Assembly (NCBI GenBank): GCA_944384265.1
Contig: CALWSR010000019.1
Location: 1-54,303, forward strand
From: an uncultured Clostridia bacterium
GTDB lineage: Bacteria; Bacillota; Clostridia; Lachnospirales; Anaerotignaceae
Direction of reading: 5' to 3'
Length of the DNA stretch: 54,303 bases
In this document: in pieces, positions 18,566 to 27,624 of the stretch
Layout: each line of letters starts with the position of its first letter
How positions within the stretch are numbered: the first letter of the stretch is position 1
Program-made: the position numbers and the translations under genes
Notes under the pieces: generated by a model
Seen by the model: only the letters and a program-made list of their open reading frames with translations
What the model was told of the DNA's origin: nothing
The model's database searches: none

Positions 18566-20182
18566 TTACTTCACATTTATCACTTGGCAGACCTCTTTTT
18601 GGCTGTCAGAGATATATTCCAGTGTAATCTCGTCTCCAATTTGCTTTTGCAATATATTCAAATGATTTTTTGCTTCTATTTCAAACAAATCTTCTTTTCC
18701 CTCCAGCATGACATAATAAAATGTGTTGCCATCAGATACAATGTCTTTTATAAAAGCAATGCTGCCTGCTGCCGTTTTTGTTTGTTCTGTACTGACTGTA
18801 TCAATGCCGCTGCCTCTCATCAAATCTACATATGTTTTTTCACATTCTGCAACACTGTCTCCAGTTGCCACAATCTGATATTTTTGTATGTTGACCATGG
18901 CATATTTTTTCACAAGCCCTGCTCCGTCTTTCAATGCCAGAAAATAGGTAGGCTCTCCGTCAATGTTTAGCAAAAGAGGGAATGTAGCTTTGTAGCCCAA
19001 ATGCTGTACTTGTCCCTCGGCAGAAGACATTGCTGAAATTTCCTTTGCACCGGAAATCAGATAATATTTTGTTTGCTTTGTTCTTTGGTTCATCAGCACA
19101 AATCCCACATTGGACTGGTCCCCCGTTACAGAGGTAACCCCTGTGTATACCCACACATCATCCTCCAAAGCAATATAGTTATAGCCTTCTGTTGTTTGCA
19201 GACAATCTCTTTGTCCCAGCACGCTGTTTAAAAAGCCGTTTTTCAATGTTCCATAATAATCATACTGCTCTATCAAAAGCTCAGCATCATACACCTCATC
19301 AATCCATTGCGGTACCTCTGAAACATCATAATAAATGTCCTCCCCTGTTATGGCATTGACAAGCACAACTGCTTTGATATCGGTTCCTCCAAAAAGTCCA
19401 ATTGTTTTTTGCTCTATGGGACAAATCCAATAGGGCGTGCCGTTGTCATCAATTTCAAAATTATAGCCTCTAAACATAGCCGTAGGATATCGAAATCTTA
19501 AATATCTTTGTATTTTTCTGCCAAAATGCTCTGCGGGAGAATATTTCATGCCCTCCTCCAGCTTTACAAGCTCCACATCCTGTGTTGTCATGTCAATGCG
19601 GATATAGGCAGGAATGCCTCTGCCTCTGTTTGTAATCCATTTAATCACATCTCCATACTGCAATGGTATCACCCGCACAGGCTTTGTACGGTAGTTGATT
19701 TGCGTGTTGTAGGCTGTGCTTACCTCATATTGTGAAACCATGTCCACCATGCTTCCCATTTCTCTTTCTGCCAAGCGCTCCGAAGAATCTCTGTCCAAAA
19801 TAGGAATTTGGGTATAATCCACTTCCTTTACATCCTCTTTAAAATCACCTGTTTCCACATTCAGAAGCTCATAATAGGCCTTGGAACGAATAATGGGAGA
19901 AGACAGCAATGTGCCAATGCCATAAAACAATGCAAATGCCGCAGGAATCAAAAGAAGCCTTTTTAACCGCTTTAGCCGCAGCTCTTCTCCCTGCATATCC
20001 TCTCTGTGCAGAAGCCTCTCCACAATGCTCCAAAGATTGATGACAATGCCAACACCTAACGCCATGACAAGAAATGCCCAAAAATCATTTGAATGAAAAT
20101 TCAGTGCCGGCAGCTGCCAATAAAACATACCAAGCCATATTATAACTGTTATAACAGGTGGCAGCCATTTTTTACCCTTCAT
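18566..20182 (-). CDS. Conserved membrane protein with large external domain, unknown
   Basis: 538 aa. Three membrane helices near the N-terminus (about 6-24, 33-57 and 83-105) with a positively charged loop between the second and third. A soluble domain of more than 400 residues follows, rich in beta strands and aromatic residues (e.g. YWICPIEQKTIGLFGG, about 270). The sequence does not match a domain I can name; the repeated short strand pattern recalls PepSY-like or propeller-like exported domains, but this is not secure. Start ATG after AAGGCGG. It is transcribed away from mecA, sharing the 318-nt upstream region, and ends at its own terminator. Confidence 0.75.
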   Translation of the reverse strand: MKGKKWLPPVITVIIWLGMFYWQLPALNFHSNDFWAFLVMALGVGIVINLWSIVERLLHREDMQGEELRLKRLKRLLLIPAAFALFYGIGTLLSSPIIRSKAYYELLNVETGDFKEDVKEVDYTQIPILDRDSSERLAEREMGSMVDMVSQYEVSTAYNTQINYRTKPVRVIPLQYGDVIKWITNRGRGIPAYIRIDMTTQDVELVKLEEGMKYSPAEHFGRKIQRYLRFRYPTAMFRGYNFEIDDNGTPYWICPIEQKTIGLFGGTDIKAVVLVNAITGEDIYYDVSEVPQWIDEVYDAELLIEQYDYYGTLKNGFLNSVLGQRDCLQTTEGYNYIALEDDVWVYTGVTSVTGDQSNVGFVLMNQRTKQTKYYLISGAKEISAMSSAEGQVQHLGYKATFPLLLNIDGEPTYFLALKDGAGLVKKYAMVNIQKYQIVATGDSVAECEKTYVDLMRGSGIDTVSTEQTKTAAGSIAFIKDIVSDGNTFYYVMLEGKEDLFEIEAKNHLNILQKQIGDEITLEYISDSQKEVCQVINVK

Positions 20183-20500
20183 ATTTTACCGCCTTTCTTT
20201 TATGCTTATTTCCTGATTACCACACTATACGAAAAATAAATAAAATATATTATAAAATATTTCCTGTATTTTTTATAAAAAAGAAGTATTTTTCTGTATG
20301 AATTATCCTCTTTACAGAAAACAAAATATTGATTATACTTTAAATAAAAGAATTTTCATTTTGTCAATGCTTTTCTCTCTCACATTTGTGTAACAATTAC
20401 TGTATAGTATTTGTATAATATAAAAAAATGTGTTATCATATAAGTATATTGGTTTATCATAACTTTTTATAGAACGGATTTCAATAAGGATGTGATTGAA

Positions 20501-21151
20501 TTGAAAATAGAAAAAATAAACGAAAGTCAAATTAAGCTCATTTTAACACAGGCTGATTTATCAGAGCGCAACATCAAGCTGGAGGACCTGACCATCCCTT
20601 CAGAAAAAACCCAGGCGCTTTTTCATGATATTATGGAAAAAGCATTGGAGGAATATGATTTCATTTCTGAAAACACCCCTCTTATGGTAGAAGCCGTTCC
20701 CGTAGGGTTAGATGGTATTATGATTATTGTAACAAAAATAGATAATAAAAATCAAGAAAATATTGGTCATAAGCTGCTTTCACAGCAAAAAGACCTAAGA
20801 CGCTTTAAAAGAAAGCCTCTTGTATTTCAGGAAGGGGAAACAGATAAAAACAGCGATATTCTCATTTATTCCTTTGAAAAATTGGATGATGTCATTGATT
20901 TGAGCCTGCGCATTGCAGAGGCCTATCATGATGCCAGCTCTTTGTATAAGCTGCACAACAAATATTTCCTTGTGCTGCAAATGAAACAAGACGGAGATGA
21001 AAACAAAACAGAGGAATTGGAATTGATATTGGGAGAATATGGTCAAAAACATATTTCTGTACAGCTTTCCAAATATTATTTGTTAGAGCACGCAGAAACC
21101 ATCATAGAAAACAAAGCAATTACATTGCTTTCCAAAAGCTTTGCCTGCTGA
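20501..21151 (+). CDS. mecA: Adaptor protein MecA
   Basis: About 216 aa. Starts with KIEKINESQIKLILT, the standard MecA opening, followed by an acidic linker and a C-terminal ClpC-binding region (YSFEKLDDVIDLSLR). MecA presents substrates such as ComK-type regulators to the ClpC-ClpP protease in Firmicutes. The start is chosen as the TTG giving the canonical N-terminus, 10 nt after AAGGA; a GTG three codons upstream (20492) is possible but overlaps the ribosome binding site. Single gene with its own terminator. Confidence 0.92.
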   Translation: MKIEKINESQIKLILTQADLSERNIKLEDLTIPSEKTQALFHDIMEKALEEYDFISENTPLMVEAVPVGLDGIMIIVTKIDNKNQENIGHKLLSQQKDLRRFKRKPLVFQEGETDKNSDILIYSFEKLDDVIDLSLRIAEAYHDASSLYKLHNKYFLVLQMKQDGDENKTEELELILGEYGQKHISVQLSKYYLLEHAETIIENKAITLLSKSFAC

Positions 21152-21218
21152 TTTTTTTTTAAAAGCAGGGGTTTGGGGAAGCACTTTTCTCCCTTTTTAA
21201 AACAAAGAAATGTATTTT

Positions 21219-21248
21219 AAAAGGGCTGTCTGTTTAGACAGCCCTTTT
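21219..21248 (+). terminator. mecA terminator
   Basis: AAAAGGGCTGTCT/AGACAGCCCTTTT with a 4-nt loop and T-run. Confidence 0.9.
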
Positions 21249-21770
21249 TATATGAAGCAAAAGCTGCAAAGCAGTCCTTTATAACCGCTCTCTTTGAAAG
21301 TGGCATAAAAAACTGAGGCAAAAGCCAGAACCCTTGATGTAACATAGAAATGTGTAATCTTAAATTTGCACAAAAAAGACCGTGCTTTCTAACAAATTGT
21401 TTGTCACATACAAAATAAGTGTGCAAATATCACATGATATTTATACCCAAGTACAGAAGAAGGGTAATATATTATAAATTGAAAAAAAGCGATTCAAAAA
21501 ATAGCAAGGGATTTATGCAAATAGAAATCATAAAAGGATATATGATATTTTTCTATTGGCTGAGATACCATCTAAACAAAATATAGGGCAATTTAATATA
21601 TATTAGAAAGGAAAAAGTATCATAAATGATATTCATCAGCATACAAATTTGAAGCATAAATTTGGAAATAGAACAACAGAATATATGTCAATACACCAAG
21701 AGAAAGCACAGCAAAAATATATAAAAACCAATGTCACACAGAATATCAATTGACTGCAAAAGAAGCATAA

Positions 21771-21880
21771 AAGCCCCTTTCAAGGCTTATGCCATCAGAG
21801 CTTGAACAAAGTGAAAGCTAGCATCGGCTCATTGATATGCCAGTGCAAACCACACCTTTTCGGTATGGTTCAGACTGTAA
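21771..21880 (+). repeat. Orphan IS200/IS605-type right end, copy 2
   Basis: Shares CAGRGCTTGAACRAAGTGAA followed by AGCYAGC with 33-57, and the linker AGTGCAAACCAC with 99-110. It ends in an imperfect stem AACCACACC/GGTATGGTT (21848-21871) around TTTTC. The middle hairpins are degenerate, so this copy is decayed. Confidence 0.55.
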
Positions 21881-22027
21881 AAAAACTAGATTTTATATTT
21901 TTTCAAGGGCGCAGAAAGGGTTGAAAAACGAAGGGTTTTTTCACTGAAATCCCCAGCCGGAATTTATTTTCGGCAAAGAAAAGCAGGCGTTTCAAGGCTT
22001 TTAGTCCATGGAACTTCTGCTTTATAC

Positions 22028-22135
22028 TTCTGTCTGCTCGTCAAAGGCTTGCATGAAATGAGCCTTTGACGACAGGGCGTTGTTTTTTTCTACGCCCTAA
22101 ACCCCATCTTTTCGGTGCGGTTATGATTTTGGCTT
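22028..22135 (+). repeat. Multi-hairpin right-end-like structure, copy 3
   Basis: Three successive stems: TCGTCAAAGGCT (22038-22049)/AGCCTTTGACGA (22061-22072), perfect 12 bp; AGGGCGT (22074-22080)/ACGCCCT (22092-22098); and AACCCCATC/GGTGCGGTT (one mismatch, one wobble) followed by ATGATTTTGG. The last two stems and GATTT tail follow the plan of the 1-160 element, while the first stem has a different sequence. Confidence 0.5.
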
Positions 22136-22564
22136 TCATTGGTTTTACAGAAAACATTCAACATATTATCTCATCATCTGCATTTGACAGCCAAAAAAGG
22201 CTTACATATTTTTACCACAAAAATGATATCAAACTATGGCTGCCCATATTCCATTGACACCCAAATATAAAAAATGAGAACAAAGTCATAATAAATTGCC
22301 CAAAAATATGATAAAGCATTCCCCACATAAAATAAAAACAGCCTCATGAAGCAGGCTGCCATGGCATAACAATGCTTCCCTTTTTTGCCAGTGGTTTTGA
22401 CTGTTTCAATCAATTTATGATTATGTAAAAATTAGTGCTATGCTTGCCCAAAACAGATTAGTGGGACAAAATTATGATTTTTAGACCATTTCAATGGATG
22501 GAAAAACACAGGCATAACCTCTATATCAGCATTTCTGTTTTTATCAAAAAAATAAATTATTTTT

Positions 22565-23500
22565 TCAGCACAAAAATTTTGCTGTCAAAGGCAATGTAAT
22601 CACAGAAAGGGTTGTAGATACAAACACATACTCCGAAGCCCTTTTTTCATCGTTTCCATATCCTCCTGCAAAAGAAGGCAGTGCCGCAGCAGCCGGTGTC
22701 CCCATCAATATAACCATCACGCCCAGTGCCACACCATCCATAAAAAAACCCATTAACAGCTTTGTTAAAACAGGCATCACAACCAGTGTAAAAAAGCTAA
22801 ATATATATACAGCCTTATCTGTCAAAACCTCTTTCACATTTGCCACTGCCAAAAGAGCCCCTATCACAATCATAGAAAGACAAACCGTTGTGGTGGAAGC
22901 ATAATTTAAAGCCTGATAAATAGGCTGAGGCAAAGAAATGGAATTGACAAAACAAAAAATACCAATAATAGCAGAAAAACAAATTAAATTAAAAAAGGCG
23001 TCCTTCAGCAATTTTTTCGGGGGCTTTGCAGTGCCGCATTGATAGGAAAACAACACAGAGCAGGCTGTAAACAAATATACATTGCAGGCAAACATCACTG
23101 CCACACAAAATATCAATCCCTCTGCCCCAAACATGGCCATGACAAGAGGCTGTCCCATAAAAATCACATTGCTGTAAACACCGCCGCCGGCAAACAGTCC
23201 CAGCTGAGGAAAATCCATTTTTAAGCATTTCCCCACTGCCAAAAAAATCAGCGTACCCAATATGCATAAAAACAATGTACCAAATGCAGTCTTCAAAAAT
23301 CCCGTCCATATTTCATAGGAATATTCTCTTTGCAGCAATACAATCATATTTGCCGGCACAGCCACCTTTGTCAGCACAATGGATAACCCTTTGATTTCTT
23401 TTTCTGACAAATATTTCCTTTTGTTCAATATAAACCCAACTATCATCAGCAACACCATTGTTGTCAACTGTTCAATGACTGACATTACCACCTGCTTCAT
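22565..23500 (-). CDS. AEC family transporter
   Basis: 311-aa membrane protein of the auxin efflux carrier/malate permease family: about ten helices in two inverted halves. The N-terminal MIVGFILNKRKYLSEKEIKG is typical, and the second half ends with VILMGTPAAAALPSFAGGYG, an unwound-helix region that forms the substrate path. Bacterial members carry malate, malonate or other organic acids; the substrate cannot be told here. The first ATG touches GGGAG with no spacer, and a second ATG five codons on (23485) lacks a well-placed site too, so the exact start is open. It follows the MATE gene but has a terminator between. Confidence 0.85.
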   Translation of the reverse strand: MKQVVMSVIEQLTTMVLLMIVGFILNKRKYLSEKEIKGLSIVLTKVAVPANMIVLLQREYSYEIWTGFLKTAFGTLFLCILGTLIFLAVGKCLKMDFPQLGLFAGGGVYSNVIFMGQPLVMAMFGAEGLIFCVAVMFACNVYLFTACSVLFSYQCGTAKPPKKLLKDAFFNLICFSAIIGIFCFVNSISLPQPIYQALNYASTTTVCLSMIVIGALLAVANVKEVLTDKAVYIFSFFTLVVMPVLTKLLMGFFMDGVALGVMVILMGTPAAAALPSFAGGYGNDEKRASEYVFVSTTLSVITLPLTAKFLC

Positions 23501-23528
23501 CTCCCTTTTTGTTTTGGTCTATGGCAAT

Positions 23529-23559
23529 ACCCGCTTTTTTTATGCTGCAAAAAGCGGGT
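23529..23559 (-). terminator. Terminator after MATE gene
   Basis: ACCCGCTTTTT/AAAAAGCGGGT stem between the MATE and AEC genes; it separates their transcription. Confidence 0.75.
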
Positions 23560-23575
23560 AAAAATAGAAGTAATA

Positions 23576-24973
23576 TTATTTTTCTTTAATCCACAAATTC
23601 AATTTTTTCATTTCTTTTATAATAAAAAAGGATACAATCAGTCCGGAAGCAACGTCTGCCACAGGTCCTGCCAGCAATATGCCATCCAATCCCCAAATCA
23701 AAGGAAATGCAATAATCAATGGTATGAGCAATATAATCTGGCGAAGCATGGAAAGAATGGAAGCCTTCAAGGCCTGTCCCGTTGCCTGAAAATATCCTGT
23801 TGAAACAATTTGTATGCCTGAAATAAAAATACCAAACATATAAATCTGCATACTTTTAATGGCAAAATCCATAAAATTGGCATCCCCCGAGCCAAATATC
23901 ATCAAAAGATATTTTGGAAAGAACACACAGGCAATCCAGCCTACCACAGAACAAATGGTGGCAATTTTTACAGACAATAAATAGGTTTGTTTGATTCTTT
24001 CCGGTTTTTTAGCACCATAGTTAAATCCTACCACCGGCTGGGCTCCTGTGCTAATGCCTATGTTAATACCAATTAAAATGCCGCTGACCTTTAATACAAT
24101 TCCCATGGCGCTCAATGCCACATCGCCGCCTACGGCAGAGGCATTTCCGTAATAAACAAGGGAATTGTTTAATATAATTTGCAGTAATGTATTGGCTATC
24201 TGCACAATAAAGCTGGAAATACCCAATGCACAAAATGCCATAACCAATTTGATTTCCGGTTTGAGATTTTTCCTTTTTAATTTCATTTTTCCTTTATATG
24301 TAAAATACCACATCAGCATAAGTGCTGACAATATTTGAGAAGTGATGGTAGCAATGGCTGCTCCCTTTACCCCCCAATGAAATACAAAAATATAAATTGG
24401 GTCCAACACCGTATTTAAAATGGCTCCTATAATCATACTTAACATGGCTATTTTAGGGCTGCCGTCTGTACGGGCCATGTTGGAAAGGCCTGTGCCTATC
24501 ATCATAAAAGGAACACCCAACAGTGTAATGCCTGCATAATCCTTGGCATACTGCATAATAGAGTCTGTTGCACCAAAAAGCCTCAGCATAGGCTCAAAAA
24601 ATAAAAAGCATATACCGCAAAGTGCCAGTCCTGCTACAAGCAATATGGAAAACATATTGCCCAAAACCTTTTCCGCCACATCAAATTTGCCCTCTCCCAA
24701 GCGTATGGAAGCATAGGCACTGCCGCCTGCTCCTATCAGCATAGAAAGAGAAAGCACAATGGTTACAATGGGAAAAGCCACTGTGGTTGCCGCATTTCCT
24801 TGATAACCCACACCCTGACCAATGAATATCTGGTCTACAATATTGTACAGGCTGTTTACCAAAATAGACACCACAGAAGGCACTGCAAAGCTTTTTAACA
24901 GCTTTCCAATGGGTTCTATTCCCAATGGATTTTCTGCATCTGATTGTTTTTGATTGATTGTCGTTTCCCCCAT
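23576..24973 (-). CDS. MATE family efflux transporter
   Basis: 465-aa multidrug and toxic compound extrusion transporter with twelve helices in two MatE halves. Features include PIGKLLKSFAVPSVVSILVN at the start and GFNYGAKKPERIKQ near residue 310. It should export cationic drugs or metabolites in exchange for Na+ or H+. The start is the ATG 6 nt after GGAGGA; an upstream ATG eight codons earlier precedes that site. A 28-bp perfect palindrome covers its -35 (25040-25067), so it is very likely under a MarR-type repressor; the regulator gene is not adjacent. Confidence 0.92.
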   Translation of the reverse strand: MGETTINQKQSDAENPLGIEPIGKLLKSFAVPSVVSILVNSLYNIVDQIFIGQGVGYQGNAATTVAFPIVTIVLSLSMLIGAGGSAYASIRLGEGKFDVAEKVLGNMFSILLVAGLALCGICFLFFEPMLRLFGATDSIMQYAKDYAGITLLGVPFMMIGTGLSNMARTDGSPKIAMLSMIIGAILNTVLDPIYIFVFHWGVKGAAIATITSQILSALMLMWYFTYKGKMKLKRKNLKPEIKLVMAFCALGISSFIVQIANTLLQIILNNSLVYYGNASAVGGDVALSAMGIVLKVSGILIGINIGISTGAQPVVGFNYGAKKPERIKQTYLLSVKIATICSVVGWIACVFFPKYLLMIFGSGDANFMDFAIKSMQIYMFGIFISGIQIVSTGYFQATGQALKASILSMLRQIILLIPLIIAFPLIWGLDGILLAGPVADVASGLIVSFFIIKEMKKLNLWIKEK

Positions 24974-25030
24974 ACTACTTCCTCCATATTTTTTCATTAT
25001 TTTACACTTTATTTACCTCTACAATTGGTC

Positions 25031-25059
25031 ATTCTAGCACAATCTAGTTGCATATGCAA
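25031..25059 (-). promoter_or_regulatory. Promoter of the MATE gene
   Basis: On the minus strand TTGCAT (25059-25054), a 17-nt spacer, then TAGAAT (25036-25031): a good sigma-A promoter, with its -35 embedded in the palindromic operator. Confidence 0.7.
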
Positions 25060-25067
25060 CTAGATTG
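25040..25067. promoter_or_regulatory. MarR-type operator, 28-bp perfect palindrome
   Basis: Every base from 25040 to 25067 is part of a perfect inverted repeat, with the core TAGTTGCATATGCAACTA. TTGCATATGCAA-type cores are typical of MarR-family repressors. It covers the -35 of the MATE gene, so binding would block transcription until a drug or metabolite releases the repressor. Confidence 0.75.
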
Positions 25068-25110
25068 TTAATTTTTTTTGCAAAAATATACGATACCCTT
25101 TAACATGGCT

Positions 25111-25650
25111 TTATTTTGAAATACATTTCGTTTTCAGCCCAATATATAACACCAGCCATGCAGAAAAGCTGCCTACAACAGCCCCTGCTATCACATCAGT
25201 GGGATAATGCAGTGATAAATAAATCCTTGAAAAGGCCATCACCACAGAAAATAGCAAAGCTGCCTTCCCCCATTTTGGATTCCAATGCCATATGACAACA
25301 GCACCGGCAAATGCGGCTGTTGTATGGCCGGAGGGAAATGAAAAATCCTGAAGCGCCGGTACCATAATGTCTAAACAAAGCTTGTCATAGGGGCGCAGCC
25401 TAGCCACACAGGGCTTTAAAAAAATGTTTGTAATCAATGCGCTCACTGCCAAGCTGGCTGCCAATACCCCCGCCCAGTTTTTTTTTCGTCCCTTTTCCAT
25501 AATCAAAAGCAATATGGCCGCCCCTATCCAAATCATGCCATGGTCTCCTAAAAAAGAGACTGCCTTCATAATAACATCCAAAGCCGGAGAGTATAAATAT
25601 TGTCTTATCCAAAGTACAACCGCTTCATCCCATTGCTGTATCCACTGCAT
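25111..25650 (-). CDS. PAP2 family phosphatase
   Basis: 179-aa membrane phosphatase. The three signature motifs are intact: KPCVARLRP, PSGHTTAAF and SRIYLSLHYPTDVIAG. In Firmicutes such proteins dephosphorylate undecaprenyl pyrophosphate (BcrC-like) or phosphatidic acid and phosphatidylglycerol phosphate; which one applies cannot be read from the sequence. About five helices, with the active site facing outward. ATG start preceded by AGAGGAAATG. It lies 18 nt downstream of mntP. Confidence 0.92.
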   Translation of the reverse strand: MQWIQQWDEAVVLWIRQYLYSPALDVIMKAVSFLGDHGMIWIGAAILLLIMEKGRKKNWAGVLAASLAVSALITNIFLKPCVARLRPYDKLCLDIMVPALQDFSFPSGHTTAAFAGAVVIWHWNPKWGKAALLFSVVMAFSRIYLSLHYPTDVIAGAVVGSFSAWLVLYIGLKTKCISK

Positions 25651-25668
25651 ATCATTTCCTCTTTTCTG

Positions 25669-26232
25669 TTATATCCATATGTGTTCAAATACAATTTTGA
25701 AGCCAATGGCAATCAATACCAAACCGCCTAGAAATGTTGTTTTCTTTTCTAAAAACTGCCCCAATCCTGTGCCTAATATACCACCCATATAAGAAATGAT
25801 AAATGCCACTGCTCCAATGATGGCGGCAGCCGCAACAATATGTACATCCAATATGGCAAAGCTAATGCCCACAGCCAAGGCATCAATGCTTGTAGCAATG
25901 GCCTGCAAAACCAGAGCCTTTGTTGTCAGCACAACATCACACTGTGTTTGCTGCTGCTGTTTTTTGAGGCTTTCCAGTATCATATTGCCCCCTATCAATG
26001 CCAGCAGTCCAAAGGCAATCCAATGGTCTATTGCCTCAATATAATCCTTGACGCTTGTTCCCAAAAGCCAGCCCAATAATGGCATCAAAAACTGAAAGCC
26101 GCCAAAATAAATCCCCTGCTGCAAAGCGTTTTTTTTGCAAAAGCCTGTTACACAAGCACCATTTGCAATGGAAACAGCAAAGGCGTCCATTGCTAAGCTG
26201 ACTGCAATGATAAAAATGGTTATATAATCCAC
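25669..26232 (-). CDS. mntP: Manganese efflux pump MntP
   Basis: 187-aa membrane protein with six helices and internal two-fold repeat. AVSLAMDAFAVSIANG near the N-terminus and ATSIDALAVGISFA near residue 112 carry the conserved aspartates that bind Mn2+. It exports manganese to prevent toxicity. In other bacteria it is controlled by a yybP-ykoY manganese riboswitch or MntR; the 120 nt upstream, up to the tRNA operon terminator, shows no riboswitch-like structure I can recognise. Confidence 0.93.
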   Translation of the reverse strand: MDYITIFIIAVSLAMDAFAVSIANGACVTGFCKKNALQQGIYFGGFQFLMPLLGWLLGTSVKDYIEAIDHWIAFGLLALIGGNMILESLKKQQQQTQCDVVLTTKALVLQAIATSIDALAVGISFAILDVHIVAAAAIIGAVAFIISYMGGILGTGLGQFLEKKTTFLGGLVLIAIGFKIVFEHIWI

Positions 26233-26350
26233 AATCTGTTTCCCCCTTAATCAAAAAAGCCTTTCATCAAATGATACGCAGCAATATAAGCTCTTTTTCT
26301 ACTGTATGCCAAAACAAAAGTACTTATTTCTTTTTTTGTCAAGTACAAAA

Positions 26351-26375
26351 AAAAAGAATGCCATAGCATTCTTTT
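26351..26375 (-). terminator. tRNA operon terminator
   Basis: AAAAGAATGC/GCATTCTTTT with a 4-nt loop, directly after tRNA-Val on the minus strand. Confidence 0.85.
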
Positions 26376-26376
26376 A

Positions 26377-26449
26377 TGGGAGTTACAGGGCTCGAACCTG
26401 TGACCCTCTGCTTGTAAGGCAGATGCTCTCCCAGCTGAGCTAAACTCCC
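26377..26449 (-). tRNA. tRNA-Val(TAC)
   Basis: 73 nt, full cloverleaf: acceptor GGGAGTT/AACTCCC, D-arm AGCTCAGCTGGGAGAGC, anticodon loop CTTACAA with TAC, T-arm GGTTCGAGCC. CCA is not encoded. Confidence 0.95.
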
Positions 26450-26477
26450 TCAAACAAATCATGTGATTTTTATTTGC

Positions 26478-26549
26478 TGACCCGTAAGGGAATCGAACCC
26501 TTGTTTCAGCCGTGAGAGGGCCGCGTCTTGACCGCTTGACCAACGGGCC
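26478..26549 (-). tRNA. tRNA-Glu(CTC)
   Basis: 72 nt. Acceptor GGCCCGT/ACGGGTC, anticodon loop CTCTCAC with CTC flanked by CGGCC/GGCTG, T-loop GGTTCGATTCC. Reads GAG; the major tRNA-Glu(TTC) is not in this window. Confidence 0.9.
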
Positions 26550-26564
26550 TCATCTTTGTTTGAG

Positions 26565-26638
26565 TAGCGGAGAAGGGATTTGAACCCCTGACACCACGGG
26601 TATGAACCGTGTGCTCTCGCCAACTGAGCTACTCCGCC
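26565..26638 (-). tRNA. tRNA-Met(CAT)
   Basis: 74 nt. Acceptor GGCGGAG/CTCCGCT, anticodon loop TTCATAC with CAT, T-arm GGGTTCAAATCCC. The body fits elongator methionine tRNA; a lysidine-modified isoleucine tRNA also has CAT and cannot be fully excluded. First gene of the Met-Glu-Val operon. Confidence 0.9.
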
Positions 26639-26705
26639 GCAACCTGACTACCTGTCCCATTATAAATGGTATCATACAAATTGTCAATACTTTTTTTGAC
26701 AATTT

Positions 26706-27014
26706 TTAATTATTTGCGTTATTTACATAAAGTATCTCATTTGGCATAACCAATCCCAGCTGCTGTCTTGCCACCTTTTCCACATAGGCGTCACTGTTAT
26801 AATACTCTTTTTCTTTGATATATTCTGCATTTTTTTTCTGTTCCTCTTCAATTTGAGAAAGAATATCCTCTGCTTCCTGTTTATATTGTCCATACAATTT
26901 CAGCTGGCTTCCAATGCCCACGGAAACCGCTGCAAAAAACAACACCATAAAAAATAATATAATCGTTCTGTCAAAGGGTCTCTTTTTTCTGCCTGTATTG
27001 GCTGCTTTTTTCAT
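26706..27014 (-). CDS. divIC: FtsB/DivIC family septum formation initiator
   Basis: 102-aa single-pass division protein. A short basic cytoplasmic tail, a membrane helix (about 14-34), then an external coiled coil (QYKQEAEDILSQIEEEQKKN) and the terminal motif VEKVARQQLGLVMPNEI, typical of DivIC. It works with FtsL and DivIB to activate septal wall synthesis. The start is the ATG 8 nt after GGAG. It closes the mazG-HU-S4-yabP-yabQ cluster, as in other clostridia. Confidence 0.92.
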   Translation of the reverse strand: MKKAANTGRKKRPFDRTIILFFMVLFFAAVSVGIGSQLKLYGQYKQEAEDILSQIEEEQKKNAEYIKEKEYYNSDAYVEKVARQQLGLVMPNEILYVNNANN

Positions 27015-27090
27015 ATCTATTTCTCCTTTGGAAAAGACAGTTGCTTTTTTTGAAAAACCATTTTCCATTCTGCAAACGGAAGGCTTTTTA

Positions 27091-27603
27091 TTATTTCTTA
27101 TGAAATAATATTCTTACATTTCTGCGAATATTTCTTTTCCTTATTTTTACATAATTTTTACAAAATTGCAACACTTTTTTCATTTTTTTGTGAAAAAAAG
27201 TATTTGTTTTTTTGACAGGTTTTCTCAACAAAATGTATACCAATCGGAACGGAGTCAGCAATATTGTGACAAAAAGTGTTATGATTTTATGAATGACAAA
27301 AACAATTTTGTCGGATATTTTGTTGATAATGGGGCTGAGTGTCAAAAAATATAAAAGCATTCCCAAAAAGACCCCTATGATGACAAAAAAACGTATCTCA
27401 CCATGATTTTGCCGCAGCAGCATAAAAAATATAAAAAAAGCTGTTCCCAGCCAATACAATGCATCTTCTATTTGTATCAAAAATAATTTATGAGGTATCA
27501 TTTTGCGGCAAATCCGCAGACAATCATATACTGCGCCAATCAATGCGCCAAAAAAGACAACAAACAAAAAAAGCATTGCCTGAGCATTGAGGGAAAGTAT
27601 CAT
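27091..27603 (-). CDS. yabQ: Spore cortex biosynthesis protein YabQ
   Basis: 170-aa protein with four to five membrane helices in the first 120 residues (FLFVVFFGALIGAVYDCLRI at the start) and a basic tail. YabQ is needed in the mother cell for cortex formation in Bacillus; here it follows yabP in the usual order. ATG after GGGAGG. The gene supports a spore-forming host. Confidence 0.92.
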   Translation of the reverse strand: MILSLNAQAMLFLFVVFFGALIGAVYDCLRICRKMIPHKLFLIQIEDALYWLGTAFFIFFMLLRQNHGEIRFFVIIGVFLGMLLYFLTLSPIINKISDKIVFVIHKIITLFVTILLTPFRLVYILLRKPVKKTNTFFHKKMKKVLQFCKNYVKIRKRNIRRNVRILFHKK

Positions 27604-27624
27604 CCTTATTTCCTCCCATCCATT

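Larger units (their letters stand above)
21249..22564. other. 1.3-kb gene-poor stretch with mobile-element remnants
   Basis: No protein gene can be supported. 21249-21770 is AT-rich with nothing recognisable. 21771-21880 and 22028-22135 hold two structures related to the right end at 1-160. 22140-22560 is again featureless apart from a short GCAGCCT/AGGCTGC inverted repeat near 22331-22351. The stretch looks like a graveyard for IS200/IS605 insertions. Confidence 0.5.

Noticed and set aside
25669..26350. Manganese riboswitch upstream of mntP
   Set aside because: The 120 nt between mntP and the tRNA terminator shows no yybP-ykoY-like paired structure that I can identify.
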